Below, one piece after another: positions 10,883 to 22,262 of a stretch of DNA of 64,000 nucleotides. The position numbers and the translations under genes are program-made. Under the pieces are notes generated by a model, which worked only from the letters and a program-made list of their open reading frames with translations, did not search any database and was not told where the DNA came from. The stretch's first letter is position 1. Each line of letters opens with the position of its first letter. This DNA comes from Cocos nucifera (lineage: Eukaryota > Streptophyta > Magnoliopsida > Arecales > Arecaceae). The stretch lies in contig QRFJ01001019.1 in assembly GCA_006176705.1 (NCBI GenBank), forward strand, positions 293,468-357,467. Reading direction: 5' to 3'.

Positions 10883-12238
10883 TGTTGATCCAAAGATTGA
10901 TTTTGATGATGACAATGAATTTTGAGTATAAGTTATAAAATCTAACTATATTTATGAAGATGTACAGTTTTAAATTCTAAGTGCTCATAATTTTTTAAGT
11001 ATTTTTTGATATTTTAATAAGGATAAAATTAAGTTAAGAAGGCAAGTCTAGCCTATAAATCAAATTGGAGAAGAAAGGATCACAAACAGTCTTTAACATA
11101 CATGGCATGCAAACTAGACCGATCTAGTCTGAGACTGAGCCGATTTAGTCTTAGTAAAAGTAAAAGACAGAAAGCACAGAAAGTAAAATTTTCAAGACTC
11201 AGAAGACTGAGTCGACCCAGCTATAAACTAAGCCGACCTAGTGGGACTGAGCCGACCCAATCAAAGATTGAGCCGATCCAGTAACTATAACGGCTAGTTT
11301 TCAAATCTACAGCTTTTTCATCCCATAAGCTTTTTAATGGTTATTTTCTTATCTCCAACAACTAGATCTCTTTCTGAAGACCCCCCAGATGTCAAAAAAT
11401 GGTGGATAGCCTCAAGAATATATATGGAAACCCTTGGAGCATTATGGACATATTTTTTAGAGCATATTGAGTATTCTTCAAGAAAGCTAAGGAGTGAGCT
11501 GAAAAGAGAAGAGGAGTTATTTTTCAAAGTGATCTTTTATCCTTCCACTATAAATCATCCTCAAGCAAGTGAGAGCAAGAGTGAAGAAAATCAAGAAGCC
11601 TTATAATCTCTCAATCATTTAAGGAGAAGAAATCAAGCCTACAAGCAAAACAACTTAGATTTTCTTCTCTTGTGCTTCAAAAGAGTTTGTTTTAATTATA
11701 TTTCTATATTTTATTTTAAGTTTCTTGGGGTAAGAAACTTGGATTGGTCCAAGCCTTGAATTGGATGATTATATTGGTTTGATTGATGAGCTAAAGTTAA
11801 AACCAATCGAGGTTGATTGTTAGCCTGTAGAAAAATAATCACTTATGAGATTTTGATTGGTAATCTGGGAAAACCAATTGGATTGATTATGAGCCTAGAA
11901 AATAATCTTGTACGATTTTAGTTGGTGAGCTAGAAAAAATTAACTAGGTTTGATTGTAAGTCTGAAAAATAATTAGACTGTAATTCTAGTTATGAATTAT
12001 AATTGAATTCCCAAGGAATATACTTGGAGAGTGGATGTAGGTACTGAGTTTGGCACCAAACCACTATAAAATAATTGTGTTTGTGATTATGTACTTTTAT
12101 TTTATTACTTTTATTCACTGCACATTATATAAGATATTTTATTTGATACTTATTTAGTTTAATCTGCTCATATCTCAAGCTTAAAAATTTAAAATATCCA
12201 ATTCATCCCTTCTCTTGGATAGCCATACATGGGCAATA
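10883..12238 (+). repeat. W 3' LTR (1356 bp)
   Basis: It begins TGTTGATCC and ends GGGCAATA, aligned with the Z LTR ends. A TATA-like TATAAAT lies at 11054-11060. Immediately downstream (11110-11285) is a cluster of about seven copies of a degenerate GACTGAGCCGACCCAGT motif, whose core approximates the palindrome CTGGGTCGACCCAG. Confidence 0.75.
11110..11285. repeat. Short palindromic repeat cluster in the W LTR
   Basis: Repeated (A)CTGAGCCGA(C/T)C(C/T)AG words, about 20-35 bp apart. They occupy an LTR that in the sister element Z carries a different but also palindromic word, GTGTCGACAC. Confidence 0.6.
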
Positions 12239-12249
12239 GCAGTGATCCT

Positions 12250-15200
12250 CGAGGGGCATCTAGGAGTCCTTCTTCTAAGAGATAGCACTCCAAAAATATT
12301 GTATCCTTTTCTGACGATGATGCTCAGGAGGTTCAACACCCTATAATGATGTTGTTATCATTTCCATGGTAATAGCAAATTATGATGTAAAAAAAATTTT
12401 GGTAGATAATGAAAGCTCAACAAACATGTTATTCTACAATGCTCTCTCAAAAATGAATGCTCTAAATAAACTTAGATAAGTTGGTGGCCTATTGATCGGA
12501 TTCTCAGGCAACTTGATAGCGATTGAAGGAGAAATCATGCTATCAGTCACTATGAAAAGAGAACCCTATCTGTCAACTATGCAACTCATATTTCTGGTCA
12601 TTGAGATACCATCTATATATAATGTCATTCTTGGCCGACCTGGGGTCAATGCACTTAAGGCAGTAGTTTCAACTTATCACCTGCTGGTCTAATTTTCAAC
12701 CAAATTTGGCATTGGAGAAATATACGGAGATCAAATGATGGACGGACAATATTTTTTGATAGCTTTAAAAATAAAGAAGCCCGTCAAAAACCCACCAATC
12801 AAAATTCCCAACCAGGAGCTTGAGAATGAGAATGGAAAAGGATGAGGTGAATTAGCTAAGCCACTCATCACCATTCCACTGGGAGAGGATCCAGAGAAAA
12901 TCATTCAGATTGGAGCTCGGCTGAATACCGGCCTCAAGAAAAAATTAGTATCCTTTCTCCAATAAAATGCCAATGTGTTCGCATGGTCAACTTCAAATAT
13001 GCTTGAAATTCTTACCGACATCATTATGCATAAGCTGAATATCGACTCCAAACACCGACCAGTGAAACAAAAGAAAAGAAGCTTTACTCCGAAAAGGCAA
13101 AAGATAATAGATAAAAAAGTTGATAAACTTTTGAAGGTAGGATTCATTAGGAAAGTACAATATCCAAACTAGATAGCTAATGTCGTGATGGTCAAAAAGG
13201 CAAGTAGAAAATGGAGGATCTATATCAATTTTACCAATCTCAATAAAGCTTAACCCAAGGATAGCTTTTCTTTACCAAAAATTAACCAATTGGTCGATGC
13301 AACCTCCAAGCATGAATTATTAAGCTTCATGGACACCTTCTTTAGCTACAATCAGATTAGAATGGCCCTTGAAGATGAAGAAAATATAGCTTTTATCACT
13401 GACAAAGATTTATAATGTTATAAAATGATGTCTTTTGATTTGAAAAATGCAGGTGCCATCTATCAACGTCTAGTCAATAAAGTCTTCAAGCACTAAATTG
13501 ATCACAATATGAAAGTATATGTTGATGACATGCTGGTCAAGAGCACAGAAGAAGATCGACATATTATCGACCTGGAAGAAGCATTCAGGGAGCTCCATAA
13601 ATACTAGATAAAGCTTAACCCCAACAAATACACTTTCAGAGTAACGGCTAAAAATTTTTTTGATTTTCTTATAATCTAGAGAGGGATAGAGGCCAACCCC
13701 GAGAAAATTCAAGCGCTATTTGAAATGAAGCCTCTAAGCTCTCTGAAAGAAGTGCAATGGCTTATCGGATGAGTAGCATCACTCAATAGGTTCATATTCA
13801 GGTTAGTTGAAAAGTGCCTTCAATTCTTTAAAATCTTAAAGCAAATCAAAGACTTCAAGTGGTCAGAGAAATATCAATTTGCCTTTGATAAATTGAAGGC
13901 ATACCTTAGCTCAGTCCCGTTACTGTCGAAACCAGTCGAAGGTGAGGATTTATTCTTATATTAATTTATCTCACATAATGTTGTTGCTTGATTCTAGTCT
14001 GAGATGATGTAGGATATAGAGATCAATCTACTACACCAGCAAATTATTGCAAGATGTGGAAACTCAGTATTCCAAAATCGAGAAAATGATTTATTCCCTA
14101 GTCACAATAGCTAAATGGCTTTAACCATATTTTCAAGTCCATTCCATTACCGTCTTGATGGATCAACCACTGAGATTGGTCCTTCAACACCCTGATATGT
14201 CTGGCCGACTAGCCAAGTGAGCTATTGAACTTAGTGAATTTGATATTTGTTATCAGCCCAAATCTTTCATGAAAGCTTAAGTATTGACCGACTTCATGGT
14301 AGAGTATTCTATACCTGAAGAAGCATTGATCCCAAAAATCCTAGGATAAATTATTGGAGAATCTTATTAGCTTCTACATGTGGACAAAGCCTCTAATGCT
14401 TAAGAAAGTGGAGCTGGCCTAATCTTAGCTAGTCTGAAAGGAGCTATCACTGAAGATGCACTGAGATTCAATTTCAAGGCTTCTAACAATGGCATTGAAT
14501 ATGAAACCTTTATTGTAGGACTTAGAATGGCCAAAGAGCTCAACATCAAAAAGCTCAAAGTCTTCACCGACTCCCAACTTGTTGTCGGATAGATACGAGG
14601 TTAATTTGAAGTAAAAAATTTTATTATATTTCAATATTTGCATAACGTAAAAAAATTATCAAAAAATTTTGACGATCTTAAAATTATCCAAATACCAAGA
14701 TTAGAAAATGCCTGAGCTGATGCACTATTGCACTTAGCCACATCGGGATTTTTCAATCTTAATGAGAAAATATTCATCAAAGTCCTTGAAAAGCCCATCA
14801 TAGAAGTCCTAATGGTTGCTCAAGTGAATTATGAGTCAAGTTGGATAAATCCTTTAATGGACTACTTAGATAGGAAAATATTGCCCAATAATTCTACTAA
14901 CACAAAATAAATCAAGAAACAAGCTCCATGGTATGCCATTCTAGATGGAAGACTATACAAAAGATCATTCTCTTTCCTACTGCTTCGATGTCTAAGGTCT
15001 TCAGAGGTCGATTATGCTCTTTGAGAAATTCATGAAGAAATTTATGATAAGCACTTGGGAGGTAGGTTCCTGGCGTATAATGTAATTCGATAAGATTATT
15101 ATTGGCCAACTATTCAGAAGGATGCTGTTGATCTCGTTAATAAGTATGATTAATACTAAATGTATGCAAATATTCAACACCAACTAGCTACCGAACTCAT

Positions 15201-15821
15201 ATCGATCATAGCTCCTTGGCTTTTTGCCATCTAGGGGATGGATATCCTAGGACCATTTTCTATGGCAATGAGATAAAAAAAAATTTCTAGTGGTGGCTAT
15301 TAATTACTTCACAAAATAGATGGAGGCAGAACTGCTGGCACAAATCATTGAGAAAAAGATACGAGACTTCATCTGAAAGTTAATTATTTATCATTTCAGT
15401 CTCCCTCGAGTGATTATTACTGATAACGAAAAGTAATTTAATAATGTAAAATTTTAAAAATTCTATTCTAAGCAGCACATCAACCACAGGTTAATCTCAG
15501 TAGGGCACCCATAATCAAATGGAGAAGCTGAAATTATAAATCGAATAATTTTTCAAGGATTGAAAGCTAGGCTCGCTGATGCTAAAGATCTCTGGTTAGA
15601 TGAACTATATAATATTCTTTGGGTATACAGAACTGCTCCTAGACAATCAACTAGAGAAATGCCTTTCAAGCTCACATTTGGAGTAGAGGTAGTGATACCT
15701 TTGAAAATTGGCCTTCTAACATCGAGATTGAAAAATTTTCATGAGAAAAGCAACTCAAATCGGTTGAGAATTGATCTCAACCTATTAGAAGAGATAGGAG
15801 AAAAGGCTTAAATTCGTATGG
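12250..15821 (+). pseudogene. G pol: protease to integrase core (Gypsy)
   Basis: The protease block (12350-12690) has DNESS (12405-12419) where the family has D-N-G-S-S, so the active-site glycine is lost. It ends NVILGRPGVNAL. RT (about 12975-13960) is in the same frame, with YVDD intact at 13518-13529. A frameshift region follows. RNase H (about 14380-14600) keeps NNGIEYE and FTDSQLVVG. The integrase zinc region (about 15020-15150) keeps its histidines, but a Tyr replaces a zinc-binding Cys. The core DILGPF lies near 15243-15260, and an LWLDELYNILWVYRTAPR-type stretch at 15590-15650. Many TAG, TAA and TGA stops make it non-functional. Y interrupts it at 15821. Confidence 0.85.
15817..15821. 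repeat. TSD of Y, left copy (TATGG)
   Basis: TATGG precedes the Y LTR start TGATCGC; the right copy is at 32920-32924. Confidence 0.85.
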
Positions 15822-17290
15822 TGATCGCTATCATAGGCGGTCAAAAATAAAATCTAACTCACTACTATATAAATAAGATGAGTCGGGATCGTATTCTCAG
15901 AGATCGTGTTAATTATATTTAAAATAAATTAAAAAATAAAATTAAAATTAATTAAAAAAATTACTTAAATTAATTAAGAAAGTAAGTAAATAGCTAATTA
16001 ATTAAAAGTGGAGTTGCAAATATGGAGATGGATTATCAGGATCTTAACTGCTCTTTTATTTTGACAGTCGGTATCCTTTTTAATATACTTTAATTGATAT
16101 CTCATCAATAAATATATAATCTATTTTAGAGAGTACAGCCTCATCTTTAAATCACAGTCCATTCCTTAAAGTTATAGATTAGTTTAAATTAAATTAGATA
16201 TAATAAAAAAATTAATCAAATATAATTTATTTCAAGAGCACGAACCGTATCTGTACATCATAGCTCATCTTAAGAATCATAAACTATTCTAGATCAATCT
16301 TATAAAGATATAAAAATTTTATAAATAAAATAATTTTTATTATAAATTAAAAAAAAATATAAAAAATAAAAATAAAAAATATTATTAAAATAAAATTATA
16401 ATATCTTTTGAGAATAAAATAATCAGTGGATCATCGGAAAGCTTCTCATTGAAATTTTTATTCTTGAGCTTGAAAATTTTTTTTAATAGTTTGGAGTAGG
16501 AATCAAGGGTAAGATGAAAAGATTTTGTAAAGAAATATGTTGAAATTTTTAATTTAAAAATTAAAAAAAAAATTTAAGAAAAAAAAAAAAAAAAGAAAGA
16601 TCGGCTATTTATGTTTGGAGAGAGAGAGAGAAGACTTGAGAGGCTGCGGGGGCCGCTGATTCCGTTTTGGCGTGAGTTATTTATAACATGGAGGGAGAGT
16701 TTGTGATGGCTTTCGAGAGAGACTCTATGCAGGAACAGGAGAACGTGAAGAATTTATCGTGTTATGAAGAGATGGGAGGAATTTGGCCGGAAGCGGAGAG
16801 CTTTGGGGTCACGTGGAAGTTTTTTACGGCACCTGGTGTTTTGTTGAGTTGGAAGAGGCTTTTCTTTTGAAAAGATGGACCACGGTTTTAAACGGAGGGA
16901 TGGCTGGGAAAGAAAACTTGGGTAGAGTTTGGCCTTGGGAATCTAAGAGAGGAATGGTGGGGTCCGCTATAGAATAAAGAGCGTAGGTTAGCGTGAAGGA
17001 ATGGAGGAATAGTCTGGAGAATTTTTTGGAACCATATGAAATTAAGATGGGTCTCATAAGAATTAATTATGGAGTAAGAAGTTGGGCGCTTGGGTTGCAT
17101 TAATTAGAGGAGGAAGGGAGTTGATTGGACTTGAGAATTGTGGTATGAAAGTAAGAAAGTTTGATGAAACTCAGGATCTGAGCTGAATGAAAAACCATTC
17201 GGATCATTAATTTTTACTGAAGCCGCACGCATTCCCTTTTTTATTTATTTCTTACCGTATAGATCTATTTGATCTTATTCCATGCTTTTT

Positions 17291-17321
<31 letters not shown>

Positions 17322-17486
17322 CTTTTTTTTTTTCAGATGTATGCAGCTAATTTCAGCATCTAATATCATTTTTTTTGCACATCCATATTTTATAATTAAA
17401 TTTAATTTATTAATTATTTATAAAATAAATTAAAAATAATTAAATAAAATAATATATTTTTAATGATTTAATTTAAGTATTTATCA
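15822..17486 (-). repeat. Y left LTR (3' LTR in element sense)
   Basis: It begins TGATCGC and ends TTATCA, and aligns along its length with 31205-32919. AT-rich runs fill 15900-16580. A TATA-like TTATAAATAA on the minus strand lies near 16678-16687. Confidence 0.88.
17286..17333. repeat. Poly-T/C low-complexity tract in the Y left LTR
   Basis: Four runs of T separated by single C residues. Confidence 0.9.
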
Positions 17487-18490
17487 TATTTTTTAATTTA
17501 AATTTTGCTCGTTCTTGAATAAAGTAGATGAATTAGCAATATATATTAACTCAGTCTTGAGTTAAAAGTTAGGTTAGATATTTCTAAAGATAGCTGATAT
17601 CCGGTTAGACCATTAAAATGGTATATCATCGGATTATTAATTCGATCAAATTAGTGGTTGAGTATTAGCTATAGTAATTTTTAAAGATCTTCTTTCACCA
17701 ACTTCCTACTTTACTCTTTAAATCCTCTAATTTAATATAAGAAGGACTTATTATTTTTTTACAATCTAATCCCCTTATTATCCATTTTTTTATTGATTTC
17801 TTGTATTTCTATCTTTTGACGTGAACCATAATGCTTATTTGGACGAATAGACCTGGTTACTCAGTAAGACAATGCTAAACCTCTTTTTTTTATACATTGT
17901 CTATTTTTTTACGCGAACCACAATACTTACTTAGGCGAAGAAGCTTGGTTACTCAGTAAAAGATTAATATATTTTTATAAATAAAAATAGATTTTAAGAA
18001 AAAATTTTATATATTTTGATATTTTCATCCAATTATCATAAAGTAGATTCTTTATTAAGATCAATAAGAAGAGGATTCTAGAATCACTTTTAAAATTTAG
18101 TCTGGTCTAAACTCTACCATTCATTGGATTTTTTAATAATTTACTCCTCAATATCTTTAAAATTATTTAGACCGTTAATCACTCATTAATTAGGGTATCT
18201 AATTAACTCTTGATCAAAATAAATTTTGGGTATAAAGCTAATTATTTTAAATCATACTTAAGGATTCACAAATTTTAAAGTTAGTTATCCCCCCAACTTA
18301 ATTTTCATTATCCTCAATAGAAGAAGAGAAAATAATAAAAATATTTATTAAGAAGGAGTATCACTTGGTTTGTTGTTTGTTTGTCTTTCATTATACTCTA
18401 TTAGATTCATACATAATGTTTTGATGACGTGCTCCTCCCAACTTGGGCTAATTATCTTTATTAGTTCTTTACAAAAATAAAAACTTAAAA
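17487..18490 (-). other. Y 3' untranslated region with decayed polypurine tract
   Basis: Next to the LTR, where X has CACCCCCAACTTAAGC, Y has TATTTTTTAATTTAAA: every C is now T. A T/C-rich run just inside the LTR (17286-17333) and AT-rich sequence follow. Two copies of a conserved word (CTTA(C/T)TTNGGCGAA..GGTTACTCAGTAA) at about 17815-17870 and 17910-17965 are shared with X. No coding sequence is seen before the gag remnant at about 18490. Confidence 0.6.
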
Positions 18491-18752
18491 TTTGAAAGAA
18501 AGAAAGAAATAAGATAAAGGGTTGCCTCCCAATAAGCGCTAAGTTTAAGGTCTTCAACCAGACCAAGCGATTCTGTCTTTCCTATATTAAAAATTGGATT
18601 GATAAATTCTAATAATTTTGAATTGTCAATCTCAGGAAGATAACCTGTGATCCCATTATTTATAAATTTCAGTATTTTTCTACCAATCTTCAGAAAGTAA
18701 CTCATGATCCCATTCTTAGTTAGTTTTATTTTTAGAAAATGATTTATGAACC
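18490..18752 (-). pseudogene. Y gag fragment, C-terminal end
   Basis: The minus-strand translation includes NNGITGYLPEIDNSKLLEFINPIFNIG, which matches the C-terminal end of the X gag (INNGIINQLSKIGNPKSLEFVNPIF). It is cut at 18752 by insertion of E1 and resumes at 24522. Confidence 0.7.
18748..18752. repeat. TSD of E1, left copy (GAACC)
   Basis: GAACC precedes TGTTGACG; the right copy is at 24517-24521. Confidence 0.9.
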
Positions 18753-19570
18753 TGTTGACGCAAAATCTGATCATCATCGGAATCTGCTGGAGTGAAGGCC
18801 GATGAGGTCGCCATCAGAGATCTACAAAATAAAGTCCCGTCCGGAGCCGATGGGGGCGTGGCTCCGGCAGGATCCTCCGACGATCAAGTCAGCTCTGGCC
18901 AACAGGAATGGAGTGCTCGGAAATGAGTTCCAAAGCTTGGAGAAGAAGAGGAGAGCTTAGAGATTAGAGATTCGAGAGATTAGCATATCTAGAGGGTTCT
19001 TTTTATAGGCGGAGCTTGATGGTGACAGCTGCAGCTATCTGATGGTGGGCCGCTCGAGGCTGCACCGGATTTGATGTGGAGAAGATGGTGTTGTCAGATC
19101 GAAAGCGACAGCCATACTGTCCGACAGTGGTAGACTACTCGAGGTCTGGCGGAGCCGCAGTAGCGTTGCCTGTGGCAGACTGACGGTGACTGTTCGTCCA
19201 GCTTTAATAGTCATGGCTCCTAGAAAGCAAGCATTGATCGATGGACTCCAGCATATATCGATTCCAGGAGAGTTTGGCCAAGGGGAAGCTCGAAAGAAGT
19301 TCGGCTGCTGGGAGTCCGAAGGAGTTCGGTCGGCTGGAGGGACGGCCGCTTGAGGAGTTCGGCCGAGGGACGACTGTCGAAGAGTTCGACCGCTGGGAGT
19401 CCAAAGGAGCTCGACCGTTGGAGAGTTCGGCTAAGACCCGACCGCTGAGCAGTTCGGTCGGCCCTAAGAGTTTGGCTAAGATCCGTCCGCTGAAGCTCTT
19501 CCATGGCTACTGGTTGCATTAGACTGAGCATTGAACTAGACTTCGGTAGGAGCGGGCTTTATCCCCAACA
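18753..19570 (-). repeat. E1 left LTR (3' LTR in element sense, 818 bp)
   Basis: It begins TGTTGACG and ends CCCCAACA. It aligns with 23701-24516 with scattered, mostly transition differences. The TATA box on the minus strand is at 19007-19001. Confidence 0.9.
19001..19007 (-). promoter_or_regulatory. TATA box in the E1 left LTR
   Basis: TATAAAA on the minus strand; the same position in the right LTR is 23954-23947. Confidence 0.5.
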
Positions 19571-19589
19571 GTAGCCCCTCCACTCTCGA
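19571..19589 (-). other. E1 polypurine tract
   Basis: Directly inside the 3' LTR; on the minus strand it reads TCGAGAGTGGAGGGGCTAC before TGTTGGGG. E2 has the same layout at 26457-26475. Confidence 0.65.
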
Positions 19590-19669
19590 GTTCGAAACTC
19601 GAAGGGAGTGCAGAAAAAGCGACTATCGAAGTCTTCTTCTGGGCTTCGTGCTGGTTCAGATCGAAGCTT

Positions 19670-20262
19670 GAGGGAGATCTTATCTCCAGCTAAAGTTGAT
19701 GTTGAAGTTGAGGCCCAGGAGAGATTCCATCTCCAACCGAGGTTGAGGTAGGCTTCGTCCACTGCGATCGAGGTCGGAGGTTGAGCTCCTCAGGGCGATA
19801 TTGTCTTCAGCAGTCAAGGTTAATATGGACGCTTGGGAGAGATCTGATCTCAGGATAAGATTGTCTCCGATTTTATCTCTAGCCAAGATTGTCTCGACCG
19901 CTCGAGAGAGATCTTATCTCTAGTCGAGATTGAAGTTGAAGCTCTTCAGCCAAGGTTGACACTGTCGCTCGGGAGAGATCCTATCTCTAGCTGAGGTCGA
20001 AGTTGAAGCTCTCCAGCCGAGGTTGATACAGTCGCTCGGGAGAGATCTTATCTCTAGCCATGGTCGAAGTTGAAGCTCTCCAGCCGAGATTGACACGGTC
20101 GCTTGGGAGAGATCTTATCTCTGACCGAGGTTGAAGTTGAAGCTCTCCAGCCGAGGTTGGCCCGATCATTCGGGGGAGATCTTATCTGGTTGAGGTTGAA
20201 GTTGAAGCTCTCCAGCCAAGGTTGGCTCGGTCGCTCGGGGGAGATCTTATCTCCTTTGGCCG
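19670..20262. repeat. E1 hairpin array 1: 66-67 bp units with GAGAT/ATCTC arms
   Basis: About nine copies of AGAGAT-CTT-ATCTCT, each followed by GCCGAGGTTGA-type sequence. Regular spacing of 66-67 bp is seen from 19840 to 20240. Arm variants stay paired: GGAGAT/ATCTCC and GAGAT-TCC-ATCTC. Confidence 0.85.
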
Positions 20263-20269
20263 AGGTTGA

Positions 20270-20950
20270 TGCGGGTACTCACATTAGGACGAGGTTCTCC
20301 TCCTATTCCTAATGGGCTGTGGGGGCTCATTCGGACTGTCGTCCGTCTCCCCCCATCTCGTCTAAGGTGAACGAAGCCTTCGACTTTGCTCGTATTAGGA
20401 TGAGGTTCTCTTTCTATTCCTAACGGGCTATGGGGGCACATACGGATCGTCGTCTGCGCCTCTCCCCCTATCTCGTCCTTTGTGAACGAGGTTTTTGACT
20501 TTGCTAGCGTTAGAATGAGGTTCTCCTCCTATTCCTAATGGGCTGTGGGGGCACATTCAGACCGTCGTACATCTCCCCCCGTCTCGTCTAAGGTGAACGA
20601 GGCCTGTGACTTTGCTTGCATTAGGATGAGGTTCTCCTCCTGTTCCTAATGGGCTGTGGGGGCACATACGGACCGTCGTCCGTGCCTCTCCCCCCATCTC
20701 GTCCTTTGTGAATGAGGCCTTCGACTTTGCTCACGTTAGGATGAGGATTCTTCTCCTGTTCCTAATGGGCTGTGGGGGCACATTCGGACCATCGTCTATC
20801 TCCCTCCATCTCGTCTAAGGTGAACGAGGCCTTCGACTTTGCTCGCATTAGGATGAGGTTCTCCTCCTGTTCTTAATGGACTATGGGGGCACATACGGAC
20901 CGTCGTCCGTGCCTCTCCCTCCATCTCGTCCTTTGTGAATGAGGCCTTCG
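20270..20950. repeat. E1 hairpin array 2: 111/115-bp units in a 226-bp higher-order repeat
   Basis: TTAGGA anchors fall at 20284, 20395, 20510, 20621, 20736 and 20848, so units of 111 and 115 bp alternate. Each unit has three inverted repeats: CATTAGGA/TCCTAATG, ACGGAC/GTCCGT and CTCGT/ACGAG. The loop of the first matches the E0 array loop, so the two arrays are homologous. Confidence 0.88.
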
Positions 20951-21000
20951 CTCAAGAGAGATCTTATCTTTGGCCGAGGTTGAAGGTCTTTGACCTGCTC

Positions 21001-21200
21001 GTGTTAGGACGAAGTTCTCCTCCTGTTCCTAACACGGCAACTATCGATTGCTTCTTTTCTGTTATCACATAGTTTTTGCACCCAGAGACAATATTATTTG
21101 TTGGGGGAGAATTTTATCGAGGGGAAGTTATTCGCAGCACATTCCCATTTTAGGGTCGTAGGGGCGTTGCTCGTCCAGGTTCTCTCTAACAGTAAGTTCC
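21001..21200 (-). other. Pol-end remnant of E1 (deletion scar)
   Basis: The segment following the GTGTTAGGA/TCCTAACAC hairpin aligns with E0 4440-4600, just after the integrase end, and with E2 27320-27500. Beyond it the sequence passes directly into the gag 3' end. The whole of pol is therefore missing between about 21200 and 21355. Confidence 0.55.
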
Positions 21201-21354
21201 AAGCCGGATGACCTCCTCTATCTCATGCTGGCCTTCTCAATTTGGAGCAAGCTTTTGGCTTTGTCATTGGAAGATGATGAATCACCGATGTACCAAGCTC
21301 CTCCTCGAAGTAACATTGATGATGTCGTGAGGCGGCCGATCTTGTCATTTTTGG

Positions 21355-21962
21355 TTATGGTAGTGCCCTTGGCCAATCTTCTCCTACTTCAGACTGGCAT
21401 CGAAAGAATTTACCCAGCCGTCCCTTTCTGACGAGCTCTTCAATTTCGTCTCGGAGCTGGATGCATTCCTCAGTATCGTGGCCATGGTCATGATGGTAGA
21501 GGTAGTACTTGCTTCGATCGCGCTTGTTTGAGGGAGACCGTAACCCTTCTGGTCTTGGCAGCTGGTTCTTAACTTTTGTGAGAATTTGGGTTCGAGGAGC
21601 GTTGAGGGGGGTGCAGTTGCGGAACCTTTCAGGAGGAGGACTTCTTTGCACCCTTCTATCGAAAATTTCTTGATGGCGAGCTCGAAAAGTTTGGGCCTTG
21701 GTTGCACTGTGGAGGTCGTAAGCACGGCCGAACTTCATTCCATCCCTTTATGAAACCTGTGGGAGAACTTCACGCCCCTTTGTCGGGGCTTCCTTGGAGT
21801 CATACTCGAGAGGGAGTCCTTGCTTGCCTTGGGGCGGTCATGAGCGTGGCCGAACTTCATCTTACCTCTTATGAAATCTTTGTAGGGGGCATCCTTGGTG
21901 ACATACTCGAGTGGGAGTTCGGCCTCACTTGCACCAAACTTCATTCCGATGATGAGGTTTGA
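21355..21962 (-). pseudogene. E1 gag C-terminal part with zinc-knuckle-like segment
   Basis: The open minus-strand stretch 21738-21355 gives RSPPPERFRNCTPLNAPRTQ, then KYYLYHHDHGHDTEECIQL, the same motif as in E0 and E2 with the first Cys changed to Tyr. This is the nucleic-acid-binding end of gag. Upstream (21944-21740) the KFGHAH and KFGRAYDLH words recur, showing that the gag hinge has been duplicated and leads into the tandem array. No capsid domain precedes it. Confidence 0.75.
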
Positions 21963-22262
21963 GCGGGGAGTTCGGCCTTGCTTGCACCGAACTTTATTTT
22001 GATGATGAGATTTGAGGGGGGAGTTCGACCTTGCTTGCGTCGAACTTCATTCTGATGATGAGGTTTGAGGGGGGAGTTCGGCCTTGCTTGCATCAAACTT
22101 CATTTTGATGATGAGGTTTGAGGTGGAGTTCGGCCTCACTTGCGTCGAACTTCATTCCGATGACAAGCTTTGAGGTGGAGTTCGGCCTCACTTGCGTCGA
22201 ACTTCATTCCGATGACGAGCTTTGAGGTGGAGTTCGGCCTCACTTACGCCGAACTTCATTCC
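21915..22262. repeat. E1 array 3: 51-53 bp repeat with AGTTCGG/CCGAACT hairpin
   Basis: GAGTTCG recurs at 21968, 22021, 22074, 22126, 22178 and 22229. Arms vary together: AGTTCGG..CCGAACT in some copies and AGTTCGA..TCGAACT in another. Confidence 0.85.

Larger units (their letters stand above)
10710..12238 (+). mobile_element. W: 3' end of a plus-strand Copia-type element
   Basis: Internal 3' sequence (10710-10868), a polypurine tract (10869-10882) and a 1356-bp 3' LTR (10883-12238) are present. Reverse-complemented element Z matches both the internal end (ATATACT..AAAATTTTG.CATC) and the LTR ends (TGTTGA..GATTGATTTTGATGAT and CAATTCATCCCT). W is therefore the same family as Z in the opposite orientation. 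Its 5' part would lie left of E0, which is nested in it. The right TSD candidate is GCAGT (12239-12243); its partner is off-window. Confidence 0.75.

Noticed and set aside
10883..12238. Solo LTR interpretation for W
   Set aside because: A polypurine tract and internal sequence matching Z precede it, so it is the 3' end of a longer element interrupted by E0.
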